From Ctenosaura bakeri (lineage: Eukaryota > Chordata > Lepidosauria > Squamata > Iguanidae), in contig CAOLHI010000739.1 in the NCBI GenBank assembly GCA_948474755.1, positions 372,001-436,000 on the forward strand: 64,000 bases of DNA. The letters are read 5' to 3'. The position numbers and the translations under genes were made by a program. Positions within the stretch are counted from its first letter, which is position 1, and every line of letters begins with the position of its first letter. A model generated the notes under the pieces. That model saw only the letters and a list, made by a program, of their open reading frames with translations, was not told the DNA's origin and did not search any database. This document shows positions 1 through 19,030 of the stretch, piece after piece.

Positions 1-6698
<6,698 letters not shown>

Positions 6699-8330
6699 CA
6701 TTTGCCTCTGGCAGTTTTGTGTTTCTTTCGAAATTGTATATGACAGAGTCCCTTTTTTAAAAACACACATACACACACAACTCTGGGTTATTCATTGCAG
6801 AAACATGTGGTATCCCTATATGCTGATTTTATATTGCTGTTGCTTTCGCAGCAGTGGCATGAAATAGAATGTTCATTTTGATTAGTTCTATAAAACATTG
6901 GCATAGTACAACTGCAAAATACCTGATGTTGTACCGTGCTATTTTTTACCCCAAAACTGTTTTTCGTAGCTGCCACTTGAACAATATCTGTTGCCATCAA
7001 GGTGTTGTTAGTGTTTTCAGACAAAATACCGTGATGCTTAATAACTTCCCATGTCTTTCAGCAAGCCAAAATCAGCACATTCAAAACTGAAGCTCTCATT
7101 TATTCTGATTTTTTTTTAATCTGTAGGCACCTGATCTACATATTGGTTTAAGAGCCACTTTCTGTTGCTTGTACCTCTAGTGGACTACATTTGGGGACAG
7201 AATTCAGTCTTGCCTTACACACAGGGGATCATAAAAGTCAAAATCTCTTTTCTATGTACTGGTACTGTGTACTGTATAAACAGTTTATAAATGTTATTTC
7301 TGCAAACACGTTCTTACATATGATTGACCACACTGTTTTAGAGTCCTAATGCCAAGTCAGCAGATTTGCTTTTAAATTACTGCCAACTGAAACTAGCCTC
7401 ATTCAGGAAATTTATCAACAGTGTTCACTTAGACACACTTCCTTGTACTTAGTGTAAATAGGAATAGATACTTTAGATAAAAGGTCGAATTGTTCTTGAA
7501 GATTATCTTTTTTTTCCGTTTTGAATTATGACAAAAATTAATGTGACACCATAAAGGGCCCTACTCTGCACAGTACACACTAACTGCAATGGGCACAAAG
7601 ACATCTTTTCCCCTCATCTTGACAGACCAACCACGTTTGAGAGTGTGTGCTTCTGTGTAAAACAATATATAATTATAGATACATATATATACAGACACAT
7701 ATATTTAAATATGTGACAGGGATGAACATTGCTAAGGGTATCCAAGAGATTTTAAGGGCCAACCCATACTCGACAATTTACTAATTTAGCTGCTCAGCAT
7801 GAGGCCTAGTCACTTATGCAGTCTAGTGTCAGAGGAAGACACTCAGGGAAGACCGCAAGGCTACTTCTGTGAAAAAAAGGGGGAGATTGTAACACTTATT
7901 CATATGTTATCTTGTAGAAGTAGCACACAATCTTCCATGCTTCCAATTCAAGCATCACAACACTCATGTAAATAAGTGGACAACTCATCTGAGCAGCTCA
8001 GTGTGAAAGTCAGGGCCAAACAGCACATCATTCAGCCCTGAGTACAGATGTTATTTTTTTTTAAAAAAATCTGGTAAGTCTCTTCCTTCTGTCTATAACT
8101 TCAAAGGTCCAAATTGCAGGTAGGCAATATGAGGAAGTTTACAGCTACAGGTAATTAGGAAAGCATCAATCTGCTGGCTCTTTGTTGAGAATCCAGGAAA
8201 GTTGAAAACACAGGCAAATGTGACTGTGAGCGTTTCACTGGAAATGTAAAAAAAAATGTGTTTTAGAGTATTTGTTTTAGTAAGAAAAGTTTACACTGCT
8301 TGTGGAGAGTTATTTTGTTGGAAAATAAAT
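6699..8330 (+). other. CACNB2: CACNB2 probable 3' untranslated region
   Basis: About 1.6 kb after the CACNB2 stop without a convincing ORF and without recognised repeats until the SINE at 8622. A canonical AATAAA lies at 8323-8328 and is the first clear poly(A) signal seen downstream. The 3' end is therefore an estimate; RNA data are needed to fix it. Confidence 0.45.
8323..8328 (+). terminator. CACNB2: Candidate poly(A) signal AATAAA for CACNB2
   Basis: Canonical hexamer about 1.6 kb past the stop codon, on the gene's strand. No cleavage evidence is visible; use of an earlier variant signal is possible. Confidence 0.35.
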
Positions 8331-8621
8331 TTTTGTAGCTTCTCCACTTTTTCTATATTTTGACACTCTTCTCTGTTCTTGTCAACTTGATCTGTCTCTT
8401 TGCCTCTGAGGTTTAGCTGCCAATGGGTTACTTTAATTACCAAATATTGTCTCGTAAGCAAACAAGATTCCAAATCAAATATCAGGTCCACACTGGACCA
8501 CTAGTACCTTGTAGTAAGTGCAAGTCAATATAATATGTTTATCATTTATCTGTTGTGTAGCTTAGGCTGCATCAAATTCTGGCCAGCATTCCTTCTAGAA
8601 ACAGTGTCTTAGTGTCAAAGA

Positions 8622-8857
8622 GAGCCAGTGCAGTATAGTAGTTTTGAATATTGGACTACAACTCTGGAGTTTCCATGGCCGAACAGGGTTTGAATCTGTA
8701 CTTGGCCATGGAAAGCCAGTGGGTGACCTAGGACAAGTCATACTGTCTCAGCCTCAAGGAAGGCAAAGCCCCCTCTGAACACATCTTGCCAAGAAAACTC
8801 CATGATAGGATTAGTGACCATAAATCAGAAACAACTTAAAGGTACACAACAACAACT
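8622..8857 (+). repeat. Sauria SINE, near full length
   Basis: tRNA-like head GAGCCAGTGCAGTATAGTAG, B-box region GGGTTTGAATC, then the lizard SINE body (CCAGTGGGTGACCTAGGACA, TGCCAAGAAAACTCCATGAT) and a tail of ACAAC repeats. Transcribed by Pol III in active families; this copy is diverged. Confidence 0.85.
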
Positions 8858-9217
8858 ACTGAAAGTAATGAAGAGAACTGTATTAATTTTCAAACTTTAA
8901 ATGCATGGCATAAAAGCTTCTGAAAAAGAAACTCAAATTTCTGTAAAAATTGAAACGCTTTCATAAAGTATACAAGATACTGAAGTTTTGATTTTTGGTG
9001 GCTTGGGGATTTTTTAGCACTTAGGCTAAAATGCAGGTGTATCCTCTTAACTTGATGCCAGTAGATACTCTGTTGCATTACCAAACTAACTACACAATAT
9101 GCTAGTATGTACAAGTCTCAATGCCTCACAAGAAATTAATATTTGACATCGTAATTGGGTGGTCTATCAGCTTGGAAGCAAAATAAGCCCAGCTGCAGAG
9201 AAAAGGTTTATTCTTGT

Positions 9218-9441
9218 TCTGTTCCTTCAGATGATTTCCAACTTACGACAACCCTCAGGTGAAGCTATCATGGGGTTTTCTTGACCAGATTTGGTCAGAG
9301 GAGGATTGCCTTTGCCTTTCTTTGAGGCTGAAAGGGTGTGATTTGCCCAAGGTCACCCAATGAGTTTCCACAGCCAAGCAGAGATTTGAACTCTGGTCTC
9401 CAGTCATAGTTCAACACTCAAACCACACCACACTGGCTTCC
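9218..9441 (-). repeat. Sauria SINE, near full length, minus strand
   Basis: Reverse-complement copy: the 3' body (TCATGGGGTTTTCTTGACCA) comes first on the plus strand, and the tRNA-like head ends at GGTGTGGTTTGAG read on the minus strand. Confidence 0.85.
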
Positions 9442-9493
9442 ACATAACACTGCTTTTCCTTTAAATAACTATTTGATAATCCAGTGCCTGTCA

Positions 9494-9613
9494 CAGGAAT
9501 AGGAAACCTGGCACCCTCCTAATGTTTTGGACTCGATTTTCACAAGCCCCAGCCAGTAAGGTGTTCTGGGAGGTGTGGTCTGAATGTCGAGGGCACCAGG
9601 TTGCCTAGCCCTG
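9494..9613. mobile_element. Short hAT-like MITE with 8-bp target-site duplication
   Basis: A 120-bp foldback. The left end CAGGAATAGGAAACCTGGCA and the inverted right end CAGGGCTAGGCAACCTGGTG form terminal inverted repeats. It is flanked by GCCTGTCA (9486-9493) and GCCTTTCA (9614-9621), an 8-bp duplication with one mismatch, the hallmark size for hAT transposons. The interior carries a GTTTTGGACT-type motif common in reptile hAT MITEs. No coding capacity. Confidence 0.75.
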
Positions 9614-9784
9614 GCCTTTCAGTTTACCAGCTATAATTTCCTTGATCCTTAGGCTACTGCTGCCACTCCCTGCCCCAAAGCCCAGAATCTTGACTTTGGA
9701 GCAAGCGATCCTAGGGAAAAAATGCCGTAGCACAACATTGAGAGGCATTACTCCTCTCAAATCTTGAGCAGATAACTGACACTA

Positions 9785-10459
9785 CAGTCCTCTCTCCACA
9801 TTCATGGATTTGACCTTCATGATTTCATTATCTATGAGGCACACAGTGCCTTCCTCCCCATTTTCCTCGTCTCATTCCCTTGTATTTTGCTGGGGGTGGA
9901 GAAGGAAGGCAGCATGCCCAGGCAAAAGCAAGGGAATGGGTGGGAGAGGCATGTGTGCGTCTTCTCTCCTTCTGGTCCTTCCCTTGCCTTTGGCCTTGGC
10001 TTGGGGAAAAGACACTGAGGCAAAAGGCTAGGGATGGTGGGAAAGGTATGTGTGCACCTTCCTTCTGTGTGGTACTTCTCTCTCCTGTTCTCTTCTTTGG
10101 TCCCAGTTGGAGAAAGTGCACCAAGACAAAAGGAAAGAGAAACATGAACGTGTCTTCCTTCTCTGTCTCCTGTGGTCCCCCCCATTCCCTTGCCTTTAGC
10201 CCCAGCATTAAGAACATGTGCCAACACAAAAGGCAAGGGAGTGAGGGGTAAAGCACATACATGCCTTCCTTTGCCACATATGGTGCTCCCATTCCAGTTG
10301 TGGAGAAGGAAGGCTCACATTTCAGGGCAAAGGGCAAGGGAATGGGAGGAGGTAGCCGCAGAAGGGAATGGGAGGAGGAGTGGGGGGAGTTATTCATGGT
10401 TTTTCCACTTTCGTAAGGGTTCTGTGCCCCAAACCCTCAAGAAAGTGGAGGGGCCACTG
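9785..10459. repeat. Interspersed repeat containing a ~100-bp tandem array
   Basis: Begins CAGTCCTCTCTCCAC and ends GTGGAGGGGCCACTG, an imperfect inverted end pair that hints at a pogo/Tigger-like non-autonomous DNA element. The interior (about 9936-10370) has roughly four to five diverged units of ~100 bp, each starting near CAAAAGGCAAGGGA. Both outer parts recur at 22047-22560. Long ORFs on both strands here (for example 189 codons at 9828-10397 minus) follow the array's low stop density and are not considered genes. Confidence 0.55.
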
Positions 10460-13400
10460 TGCTTGTATCATTTACATGGAGAAAATATGACGCATATTAA
10501 GTCTTCCCCTCCAGAGTTTCTAGGATTTACTGTCCTAATTTCAGTCCACAGCATGAAAAGATGCTCTAACAGGGTTCTGACGTGCCCCTCCCCATGATCA
10601 CTATAGACTTCTACTACCCCAGAAGTAAACATCTAGGATTTGTGAAAAAGCAAGAGGAAGTAGGATAGGCAGGACCTTTGCAAACCTGTGTTTGGTTAGA
10701 GTTCTGCCTTCTTCCAGGCAAGCACTCCATTTAGGGGTTCTGTCCTTCACTGCTTAAAGTCCTAGGAGAAATAATGAAATTAAATATGGTGAAGCTAGAA
10801 TGCACTTTCCTTTAAGTCTGATGTCTTAATATAGTAAAGGTGTAAGAAATATGGCAAGTAATGTGGGAGATGTAACTCAGCCAACCTCAGTAATCAATAT
10901 GATAGGATAATTACATGGCTAGATCACTAAGGTTATGGGTAAGAAAGTAGGGAGCTGCTAATCCTCCCCTTGCAAATCCTCCCCTTGCACTTGAATCTTC
11001 CTGCTATGCTGTGGGAAGGGAAATCTTTCTTTCCCTTCTCGCTGTTTATTATTTTTCTGCTATTAGTCTACCTTTTCTTCTGCATTCATCAGTATTCACA
11101 GTATAGCTTTTTTACTCCTGTTCTTCATCTCTATTATGGTATGTCCAACTTGAAGTTTATCTTTGTGGCTGTTTGGCAGAATTTCAAATTCTTCAGCAGC
11201 TATAAATAGACGCTTTTATGTAAGCATCTGTATAAAGAGATGACTAAATTTGTGAGCATAACAGTCTGAACCCTGAAAATTCAAAAAGCTGGATCCAGAC
11301 TAACTTAGTTGCTTTTGAAATCAATGGGACAAAGTTAGTCATGAGAAATGATATTAGGAAGTACTGTATGTGCCAATGCATTTAATTTTGTTCTTGGTAC
11401 GCACACTGTCATTATTAACATTAGGAGATGGATTAGTTCTGACAATTGGACTGTCTAAAAATCAGAAGGTGGTATATCTACTCCTCCTCACTGTTTCTTG
11501 ATAATTAATATTGCAGAGCAATCCTACATTCCACTCCAGGCCAATGCAAAAAACCCAGCTAAGCTCATAGTGAGAGGATAGAACAGCATTTTCTTCCCAT
11601 CTCATTTCTCTTTTCCCTCCTTCTTTAAATTATTTGTGTCCCACTGCAACCATAAGGAAGAAACTAAAAGGAGTCAACACTGGATCACGCCCAAACTCTT
11701 ATCAAGTGAAGCATTCTGTTCCAGGGTTTGAGAGCTATCCACAGCCATATTAAGGTACAGACTTTGAAGCCTGGGAATCCAAGACTTTCCTATTCACCCA
11801 TAACACATTTCTTAATCTGTCCCTTTTTCATTCCTACTGATGCCAGCACTCTAATGACCAATGGGTAAGCACTAGCAGTTTTTTGCAAAAAGTGAAATTG
11901 GTGCTCTAAGGTTGGATTTTGTCACCTGAGAACAGACTACTCTGTCTGTTTCCTAAGAGAAGGAGATGTCTGAACCATCTTACAACCCTTGGAATTACAG
12001 AAGGGAAGCATTAATTAAATTAATAACCATATACATTATATATCCTAGCTCTACCACACTCTTACTCTTCAGAAAAGCGAAGAAATAGACTGGCCATTGT
12101 AAGATAATGGCACTGTTTCTATTATGAAGATGCTCACCAAGAACTTCACACAGATAGAATATAACAGGATTTTAAAATCCAATTAATACATAAAGGGCTC
12201 ATGGTGAAAGTGGCTTGACTATGCAATTCCCTTTGCTTTCCATAAAATGTTGTAAGATGCTTGTTTGTCTCATAATCAGGATCTCTACATGGTTCTAAAC
12301 GTAACTATGAGAAAATGTCTTGTTCTATGAACACTGAAAACACATAAAGAAAAAGATTAACGTATACATGACAGTGTTACCTATTAATGGCATTCAAGTG
12401 ATACAGGTTAAATTTCAGAAAAGAAAGTGTTCTTAAATAATTAGATGGATCTGTCAAAACAGAATATGAAGACTGAGTGAAAAACGTCTGTAATCTAAAT
12501 ATGCACTAGTGGTTGGGAAATAAAAGGGTCCAGTAAAATTAAGGTTAGTATTTTCTGCATATTTAGAAGAAAAGATGTATGGAATATATGAGTTTGTACA
12601 ACAGAAAAACTGAATTCTTAAACCAATACGGCCTTATGTGCTCTGGGCCTTTGGAATATTAAGGGTACAGAAATTGAACAAATATACCAGTAACTCATGT
12701 CTTTTCTGGATGGGGATGTTGGAAGTTATATACTGAAGATAGGAACGTTTGTCTTTGTTAAGGGGCAGAGTGGTGGGGGAGATACACTGCTGTCTAATCA
12801 TTACTATGATAACAGACTTTATGAGGAGCTATCACTTCCACATAGGTGGAGACACAAACAGGACGAGTCTGAAGGAATCAGAAATCCGGTAGACTGAGGA
12901 ACCTCATTGGCAGTATACTTCATTATAACAGTCTTGAACAAAAGGTTGTGCAGTTTACTTTGTGTTCCTCCAGATGATACATGTGCTATCAAGTGGCTTG
13001 CAGGAATATTTCCTGTTCTCATCTCATTTTAGAGATATTTTGGCAAGGAGATCTGTTGGGAGACATTCTGATTCCCTTTTTCAAGCATAAACTTCCCACT
13101 TATTTGGGATGGGGGGGTCAGAGCTGGAGATGTGTCTGCTGCTTCCTTACCTCCCTTCTTGTGCATTTTGACTTCCAGTGGTTGTCCAAGTCTTATCACC
13201 TCTGCTGTCCAGCAAAGGGCTGCATTTCATAATGCCAACCATAACACTTCTCCTCATACTGCTTTTGGGATTCTAGCTATTGGATTTTTATCTTCTTTAT
13301 AACATTCCATGCTTACTACACAAAGACTACAGGTGCTACTGGCCAGGTGTCCTCACAAATCTGATTCCAGAATGTATGTGCTATTTGGTCATGGTGCCAC

Positions 13401-14565
13401 ATAACCCTGCTTTTTCGGCATATTAGCTTTAATTCCATAACCGTTGGCATGTTTGCATGGGAGCCAACGGCTCTATTTTGAATTTTGTGGTTCCATGTAT
13501 CAAATTTTATGTATTCCCTCCGCTTCCACATTGACCAAATAGCAGGAAAATCAAGGCTAACATCCCGAAGGTCACAGGGACCCAAGGGGCAGGAAAAGGT
13601 TTTAGCTTTAGCTGTTTGGCACATTTAGTTTGGCTCCTCAGCAAAAGCCTGTCTTACGAGAGACTCTACCAGCACTACTGCTCCTATCAGCATAGCCTCT
13701 TGCCTCACAGAAGCATACAATCCCACTACATGGAAAGGTAGTGCCATGATGGGTAGCACTATACAGTGGAATGCTCCAAGAACATTAGAAAGAAAATATC
13801 ATGTACAAGCAAATTTTTTGTTATTGACTGGCTAGAATCCTGTAGAAGGGTACTCTTTTAGGAACTGGAGATATACTGCAGTCTTTGTTATAGATCCTGA
13901 CTTCTGCAGCTTTTTTCTTTCTTTTTTTAAAATCAAAAAGTTCAACACCTAAGCTAGGGTTGTCAAAATAAAAGAGCTGGCAAGAGTTCCAAACGCACTC
14001 CTGTCAGGCTCCATACACACTGTCAGGGCTATGAAACCAATACCCTTAATAAAGCAATACAGGATGACTCAAGACTACGTAATATTGAGTGCCTCAGCAT
14101 CTGTCTCTCCCGCTGCCGTTTCTTCAGATGAGTAGCACTGAGTTTAGAGACTGGAATACAGTACATGAGGACAAAATGTGATATTTGCCCTATGTATGTT
14201 CAACCCTTCATGGTGACATGGGCAGAACCACAGGAATAGAACAATGGCCTACAATCTGAAGACAATAATAAAAATGGTGGTGCTACCAGGATAACAATTA
14301 AGATAGCATGAGATAAATTTTAAAGTTTATTTAAAATAATAATACATTCCAAAGAACTTAGTCCTGGGAAAATGAGTACAGGATTGCAGCCTGAGATTAT
14401 TTAAAGTGCTTTCAAAATCTTAAAAGTACCACATAAACACTATTGTGTTATACTGAATAAATCCCTCACCCCTCACAAACATGTAATGCATGCCATTCTA
14501 TCTTCATCTTTAGAAAAACACCAAGTAACAATCTAGAATTTAAAAAACCCTTTCAGCTGAATATT
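10460..14565. other. Intergenic, no gene or clear repeat recognised
   Basis: About 4.1 kb of AT-rich sequence between the convergent CACNB2 and NSUN6 genes. The longest ORF (13316-13624 minus, 102 codons) contains RVMWHHDQIAHTFWNQICED, which looks somewhat protein-like but matches no family I know. It could be a decayed mobile element. Confidence 0.4.
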
Positions 14566-14566
14566 A

Positions 14567-14612
<46 letters not shown>
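14566..14612. repeat. (ATT)n microsatellite
   Basis: About 45 bp of uninterrupted TTA/ATT triplets. In reptile genomes such arrays often mark the 3' tail of L2-like LINEs, but the flanks here do not clearly show one. Confidence 0.9.
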
Positions 14613-14614
<2 letters not shown>

Positions 14615-16414
14615 TTTACCTGCCACTCACCAACGCTCATGGCAGAGTACAGCTGAGGCACTTCCAAACTCCTCCTCCCATGAAAAATTTCTATACCTTC
14701 TGTACTAAGCAATAAAAATGAAGCCTGGCATACAGAACTCTCTCATAACTTAGTCTCCCTACAGCTTCAAACCTCTTTTTTTACAGTCTGGGAAACACTG
14801 AAGCTGGGATCTGTGTTACATCAAACCTTAATATGCTTTTGAGCTCGAAATTATGACAGCCAACCTCTTGCAAAGCTTACGCAAAACAGCAGAGTGAAGT
14901 GCTTAGGCATGTATAACCAAAGGTTAAACAAGCATGATCAGAACATCAGACTGATAAGATTTGTTCTGCTTGTTAACTGTAAAGGTGTAATTCAACTTAA
15001 ACAGAGTAATCCTATTGCATCAGCTATTCATCTTAATATTTAGTCATAAAATTTTCATCGTGTATTTTCTTTTTTCTTGCTGACTTTTGTGTTGCTCATG
15101 GATAAAACAGATGCTTTTCTCACTGCCTGTTCGCCCTCACTCCTTCCTCTCTACACTATCAACCGTGTTCTACCCTCTTCTCTCTATATAACCTGTCATT
15201 ATTATCCTAACATAACAAGAGTGCAATGCTAAATCAAAGATGTACCAGCTATTCAGCGTTAGGAATAGGTAGAAGATTGTGCAAGGTAAAATGACCTTCT
15301 GGCTGAAGTGCCCTTAGCCAGGCTATTCCTCTGCTTCCAGCTGATCTGAAATCCCAGTCAGTATGACTGCTCTCCCAGCTGAGATCAGTCAGTAGAACAG
15401 CCAAAAAAGCGGTGGAGAACGGACCAAATTATGCCAGATTCAAACTTCTCCCATCCAAGGGACACAGCTACTATGCCAGAACAAAGTCAGGCTAAGGCCA
15501 GAGTAGTCCTCTATCATTTCCAATAACTCTAGCCTGTGAAAAGCTTTAGATTCGACAAAGCTTCAGTTAGGCTTAACACAGCTAGCTGTCAGACATCTTT
15601 GTGAATTAGGATAGCATGCCAATTCTCTCTAACACAACTAAAAATATGGAAGAGAAACAATTGTCCTAACTATCAGTGATGCCCCCAACCTGCAGATTTA
15701 ACGGGCTGAAAAAGTAACAGAAAGTGTTTACTGCTTACTTGGAGATTAAGGCAAGCAGCGTAATTTACTGTTCCCACACTTTTTTTATGCGTGACAGAGT
15801 TTATTAGTACATTATCTACATTCTTAAAACAAAGGATTATAGACATGCACAAAGAAAGATAGCAAATATTTTCTTATATGTAAGAAAATCCTACTGATTT
15901 CAAAGAAAATTATGAACAAACAGAAGTATGTTCCTATATGGGCTTTCCCATTTATTGGCTGGCATCCTATTATCAAGAGACACACTTTTGTGTTTCCCTT
16001 ATGTATGTGTATGTACTTTTTTTGAAGACTATGGCAATTGGTATTCCCTTGCTTCCTCTGCAGGTCCTAAAGCTCTCCTTCTACCCAAAAAACTTACTGA
16101 ACAGCCTCTGAAGCTGACATGGGGTTCCACGCTTCATGGGGAACAGCCAGGATTGCAGAAAGTCTGGCTACGTGTCCAAAGCCAAACATGAAATCATAAC
16201 ATCAGTGCTGGTATCTGTGGAGGTCCTTTGGAGGTCTCAGTGCTACTGGATCATTTCGTGTCTAGCAATGGTGACAAAAGCAGTGGTTTCTGCAATCCTG
16301 CCCACTCTCCACAAAGCACAGAATGGCTGTGTAGGTCATGGCCACCTTATGTATTAGGCACTTTAGGCACAGTGCCTAGGGCCTACAAAAATTTTAGGGC
16401 CTATGAAAACAGGA
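14613..16414. other. Intergenic, nothing specific recognised
   Basis: AT-rich sequence without a convincing gene. The short ORFs at 15928-16357 carry no recognisable domain. Confidence 0.4.
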
Positions 16415-18591
16415 TTCTTCTTCGTGGTCTCTGTGCCTCACACACTGGGAGTTTTCGTGCATGCATGATAGCGTTCGGAAGATTCTAGAGCTAAGCAGCT
16501 TGGATTCTAGAGCTAACCCCTCCCCCATGCCGGCACTGAGCATGCTCAGCCCACCAAGCCAACGGTCTCTCCTCAATTCTTTTCGTCCGCCCTAGCGAAC
16601 AGAAGGTTCTTTGCTTCGCAGCATCTTTGGCTTGTACTTTTTGCTTGATTTTCGGCTTTGACTTGGATTTTGGACATTGGTTATTGGAATTTGGATTTCG
16701 GATTGAATTTGGTGTTTCTCGGCTTCTTCGAACTCCTCTTCCTTTGTGTTTTTTCTTCACGCCTTCAACCTTCTTTGACTTCTCCATGAGTGTTCCCCCC
16801 GGACTTTCGCTCTTCTTCTCGGCTTCCTTCTATGTCTGTGCGTTTCAAGCATTGTGTTTCTTGTGGGCGTAAGGTCGTGCTCTCCGACGGACACTTGGAG
16901 TGTCTTTTTTGCCTGGGTGAGACCCGCAACGTTAGGGCCTGCTCTATTTGCTGGGAGTTCACGGCCCAAACGCTGCGAAAACAGGTCATCTTGCCTGAAG
17001 TTCCATTGTTGGGAGGAGTCCCTGAGGGCAAGGGAGCAAGTTGAAGAAGGATCCACCATGTCTTCACACACCTCTTCATCGGTGCAACCTGAGACCATGC
17101 CCTCGTCAGTACCGGCAGCTGCCGTACCGATGACGATGGTACCAGACTTGGTACCGTCCTCTCGGCCTCCAATATCGGCCCTACCACCGCATCCCGAAAC
17201 TCTCCTTGGGTGCGTCGACTTCTAAGGAAGCTCCTGTGAAGTCGTCGAAGCTGCTAACTGCCGCTCAGCGTAAGCGGCCCCCTTCTCTTGATACATCTAA
17301 AGAGAACGAAAAGAAGAAGAGAAAGAAGGAGAAGCAGGCTTCACCCTCTAAGAGGGTCTGCCCTTGGACGCCACCTCCAACTCAACATCTTGAGGAGGTC
17401 GTCAAGGAGATTGGCCCACCGGAGATATTTGATCTGTCTGAAGAGGCCCTGGCTGCTGCCTCTGCGGCTCTTTCAGGCCCGCCCGTTCTATCTGCCACGG
17501 TAGCTCCGCTCAGTCACCCGGAGGGGATGGACCACCCGGAGCCTGTTCTGGCCACGCCTTGGGCCCCCTCTCGTCATCGGGCTGCTTCTCGGGACCGTGC
17601 CAGGAGGAGTGAGTCTCGATCCCCAGAACGTCGGGAGAGGTGTCGATCTCCGCGACGGCGGAAGGCCTATGTGGAGCGGGCCTTGTCTCGGACCACTTTT
17701 GACTCACCCATCTCCTCCACCTCTTATATAGGGAGGTACACCCGTGAACACCTCTGGCGGGAATACCTGGGTTCGTACCGGTCCTATTCTCCAGCGTATA
17801 GGGACCGTTACCACCCAGACATGAGGCACTGGTTGCTATACCACAGGTCAAGATCTCCATCCCTCAGCAGGTACCATTCACGACACCAGCGTTCACCCTC
17901 ACACTTGCCCTCCAGATCTTCTTATTCTGAGAGGTCACGAGAAGGTTCACTGCATTACCGAGCTGTGTCACCCCCGCCCAGAGTTACCGCGACAGTGCCT
18001 CGCCCGGTTTCGGAGGCCCTACCGATGCAACCCTCAGCTCCAGCTTTGACCTCCACCCAGGCCATCCAACACCCAGTGCCTACGGTACTGCTGATCGTCT
18101 CTGTCGCAGTCGCCCAGCCACCGGCCATCTACCGGTACCGATCACGGTACCAATGATGGTAACCACGCCTACGGTCACCTTGTTGATACCGGCACAACAA
18201 CCGTTGGCAGAGAGGTCCCCTTCTCGTTCCTCTCAATCGTATAAAACGGAGTCTGAGTTGGAGGAATCGACGTCGGGTTCCCATGAATCTCCGCCCTTGG
18301 CTTTTGGGGACCCCGCACTGGATCCGGCGCTGGAGGATGTAAAACAGTTCTCAGACATCCTCCTCCGGATGGTGACTGCGCTTCGGCTAGAGGTGTCGGA
18401 CCCGGCTCCATCTGTCCAGGACCCGGTGTTCTCATATGTTGACACCCACCCACCATCTACAGCACTGCTGCCTTTTCTACCACCTTTGCGGCAGGTCATG
18501 AAACACCCTTGGGCCCAACCGGCGTCAGCACAGCCCATCCCACATCGATTGGAACACCTATATCGAACCCAACGGAAGGATGTCACCAACT

Positions 18592-18732
18592 GTCCTCTTG
18601 TTCTTAATAGTTAATGTGTTTTAGGGGTTTTTAGATGGGTGGGTGGGTGGGGAGGATGGGTTATGTTTTAATTGTTTTTAATATATTGATGTACTGTTGT
18701 AGTACCACCTTAATCCGTCGGGAGAGGCAAGA

Positions 18733-18802
<70 letters not shown>

Positions 18803-18803
18803 T
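18592..18803 (+). mobile_element. L2-like LINE 3' end with (ATT)n tail, nested in DIRS gag
   Basis: Shares ACTGTCCTC-TTGTTC, TTAATGTGTTTTAGGG, GGTTATGTTTTAAT and GTACTGTTGTAGTACCACCT with the minus-strand copy at 34433-34690. It ends in about 70 bp of ATT triplets (18735-18803). The interrupted gag resumes directly after the tail. Confidence 0.7.
18735..18803. repeat. (ATT)n microsatellite, LINE tail
   Basis: About 23 perfect ATT units, producing an artefactual poly-isoleucine ORF on both strands. Confidence 0.95.
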
Positions 18804-18960
18804 CGAGTATCTGTTCAACCACCCGGTGCCGAACTCCATTGTTGTGGAGTCCTCCCAGACTAAGGGCGGTAGGAGACCACACACCACCCCGCCGGACCGA
18901 GAGGGCTGCTGTTTGGACACCTTTGGCAGGCGGTTTTACTCCGCTTCATCACTCATTGCC

Positions 18961-19030
18961 AGGAGCCCTGGTGGTGCAGTGGTTAAATGCCAGTACTGCA
19001 AGCCACAAGGTTGTGAGTTCGATCATAGAA
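18961..19030 (+). repeat. tRNA-derived SINE head (fragment)
   Basis: GGAGCCCTGGTGGTGCAGTG GTTAAATGCC-type sequence has an A-box-like start, and GGTTGTGAGTTCGATC resembles a Pol III B box. This is a different family from the Sauria SINEs in the window. The body is not recognised. Confidence 0.6.

Larger units (their letters stand above)
16415..18960 (+). mobile_element. DIRS retrotransposon, 5'-end fragment with broken gag
   Basis: Starts with the same terminal sequence as the larger DIRS copy at 29951 read inward (TTCTTCTTCGTGGTCTCTGT), followed by the GC-rich leader. A gag-like reading begins at the ATG at 16832 (MSVRFKHCVSCGRKVVLSDG) with zinc-binding-type Cys/His spacing, then shifts frame near 17000, 17210 and 18155. 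Long Lys/Arg- and Ser/Arg-rich stretches follow, as in the sister copy. An L2-like LINE 3' end (about 18592-18803) splits the gag; it resumes with YLFNHPVPNSIVVESSQTKG and stops abruptly at 18960 against a tRNA-derived SINE head. No reverse transcriptase or recombinase remains. Confidence 0.82.
16832..18960 (+). pseudogene. DIRS gag-like pseudogene
   Basis: Homologous over its length to the gag of the DIRS element at 27170-29620: N-terminal CVSCGRK and CLFCLGE motifs, a central basic block (KENEKKKRKKEKQ), an SR-rich region, and the C-terminal HPVPNS and RRFYSAS motifs. At least three frame changes and one LINE insertion disable it. Pieces lie in three frames: 16832-17000, then 17000-17225, then 17206-18156, then 18153-18590 and 18804-18960. 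Confidence 0.75.

Noticed and set aside
8622..8720. tRNA-like sequence
   Set aside because: It is the tRNA-derived head of a Sauria SINE with the SINE body attached, not a functional tRNA. No genuine tRNA gene was found in the window.
9828..10397. Long minus-strand ORF (189 codons), with 134- and 123-codon ORFs in other frames
   Set aside because: They lie over a ~100-bp tandem array with few stops in several frames on both strands; no domain, and no splice context.
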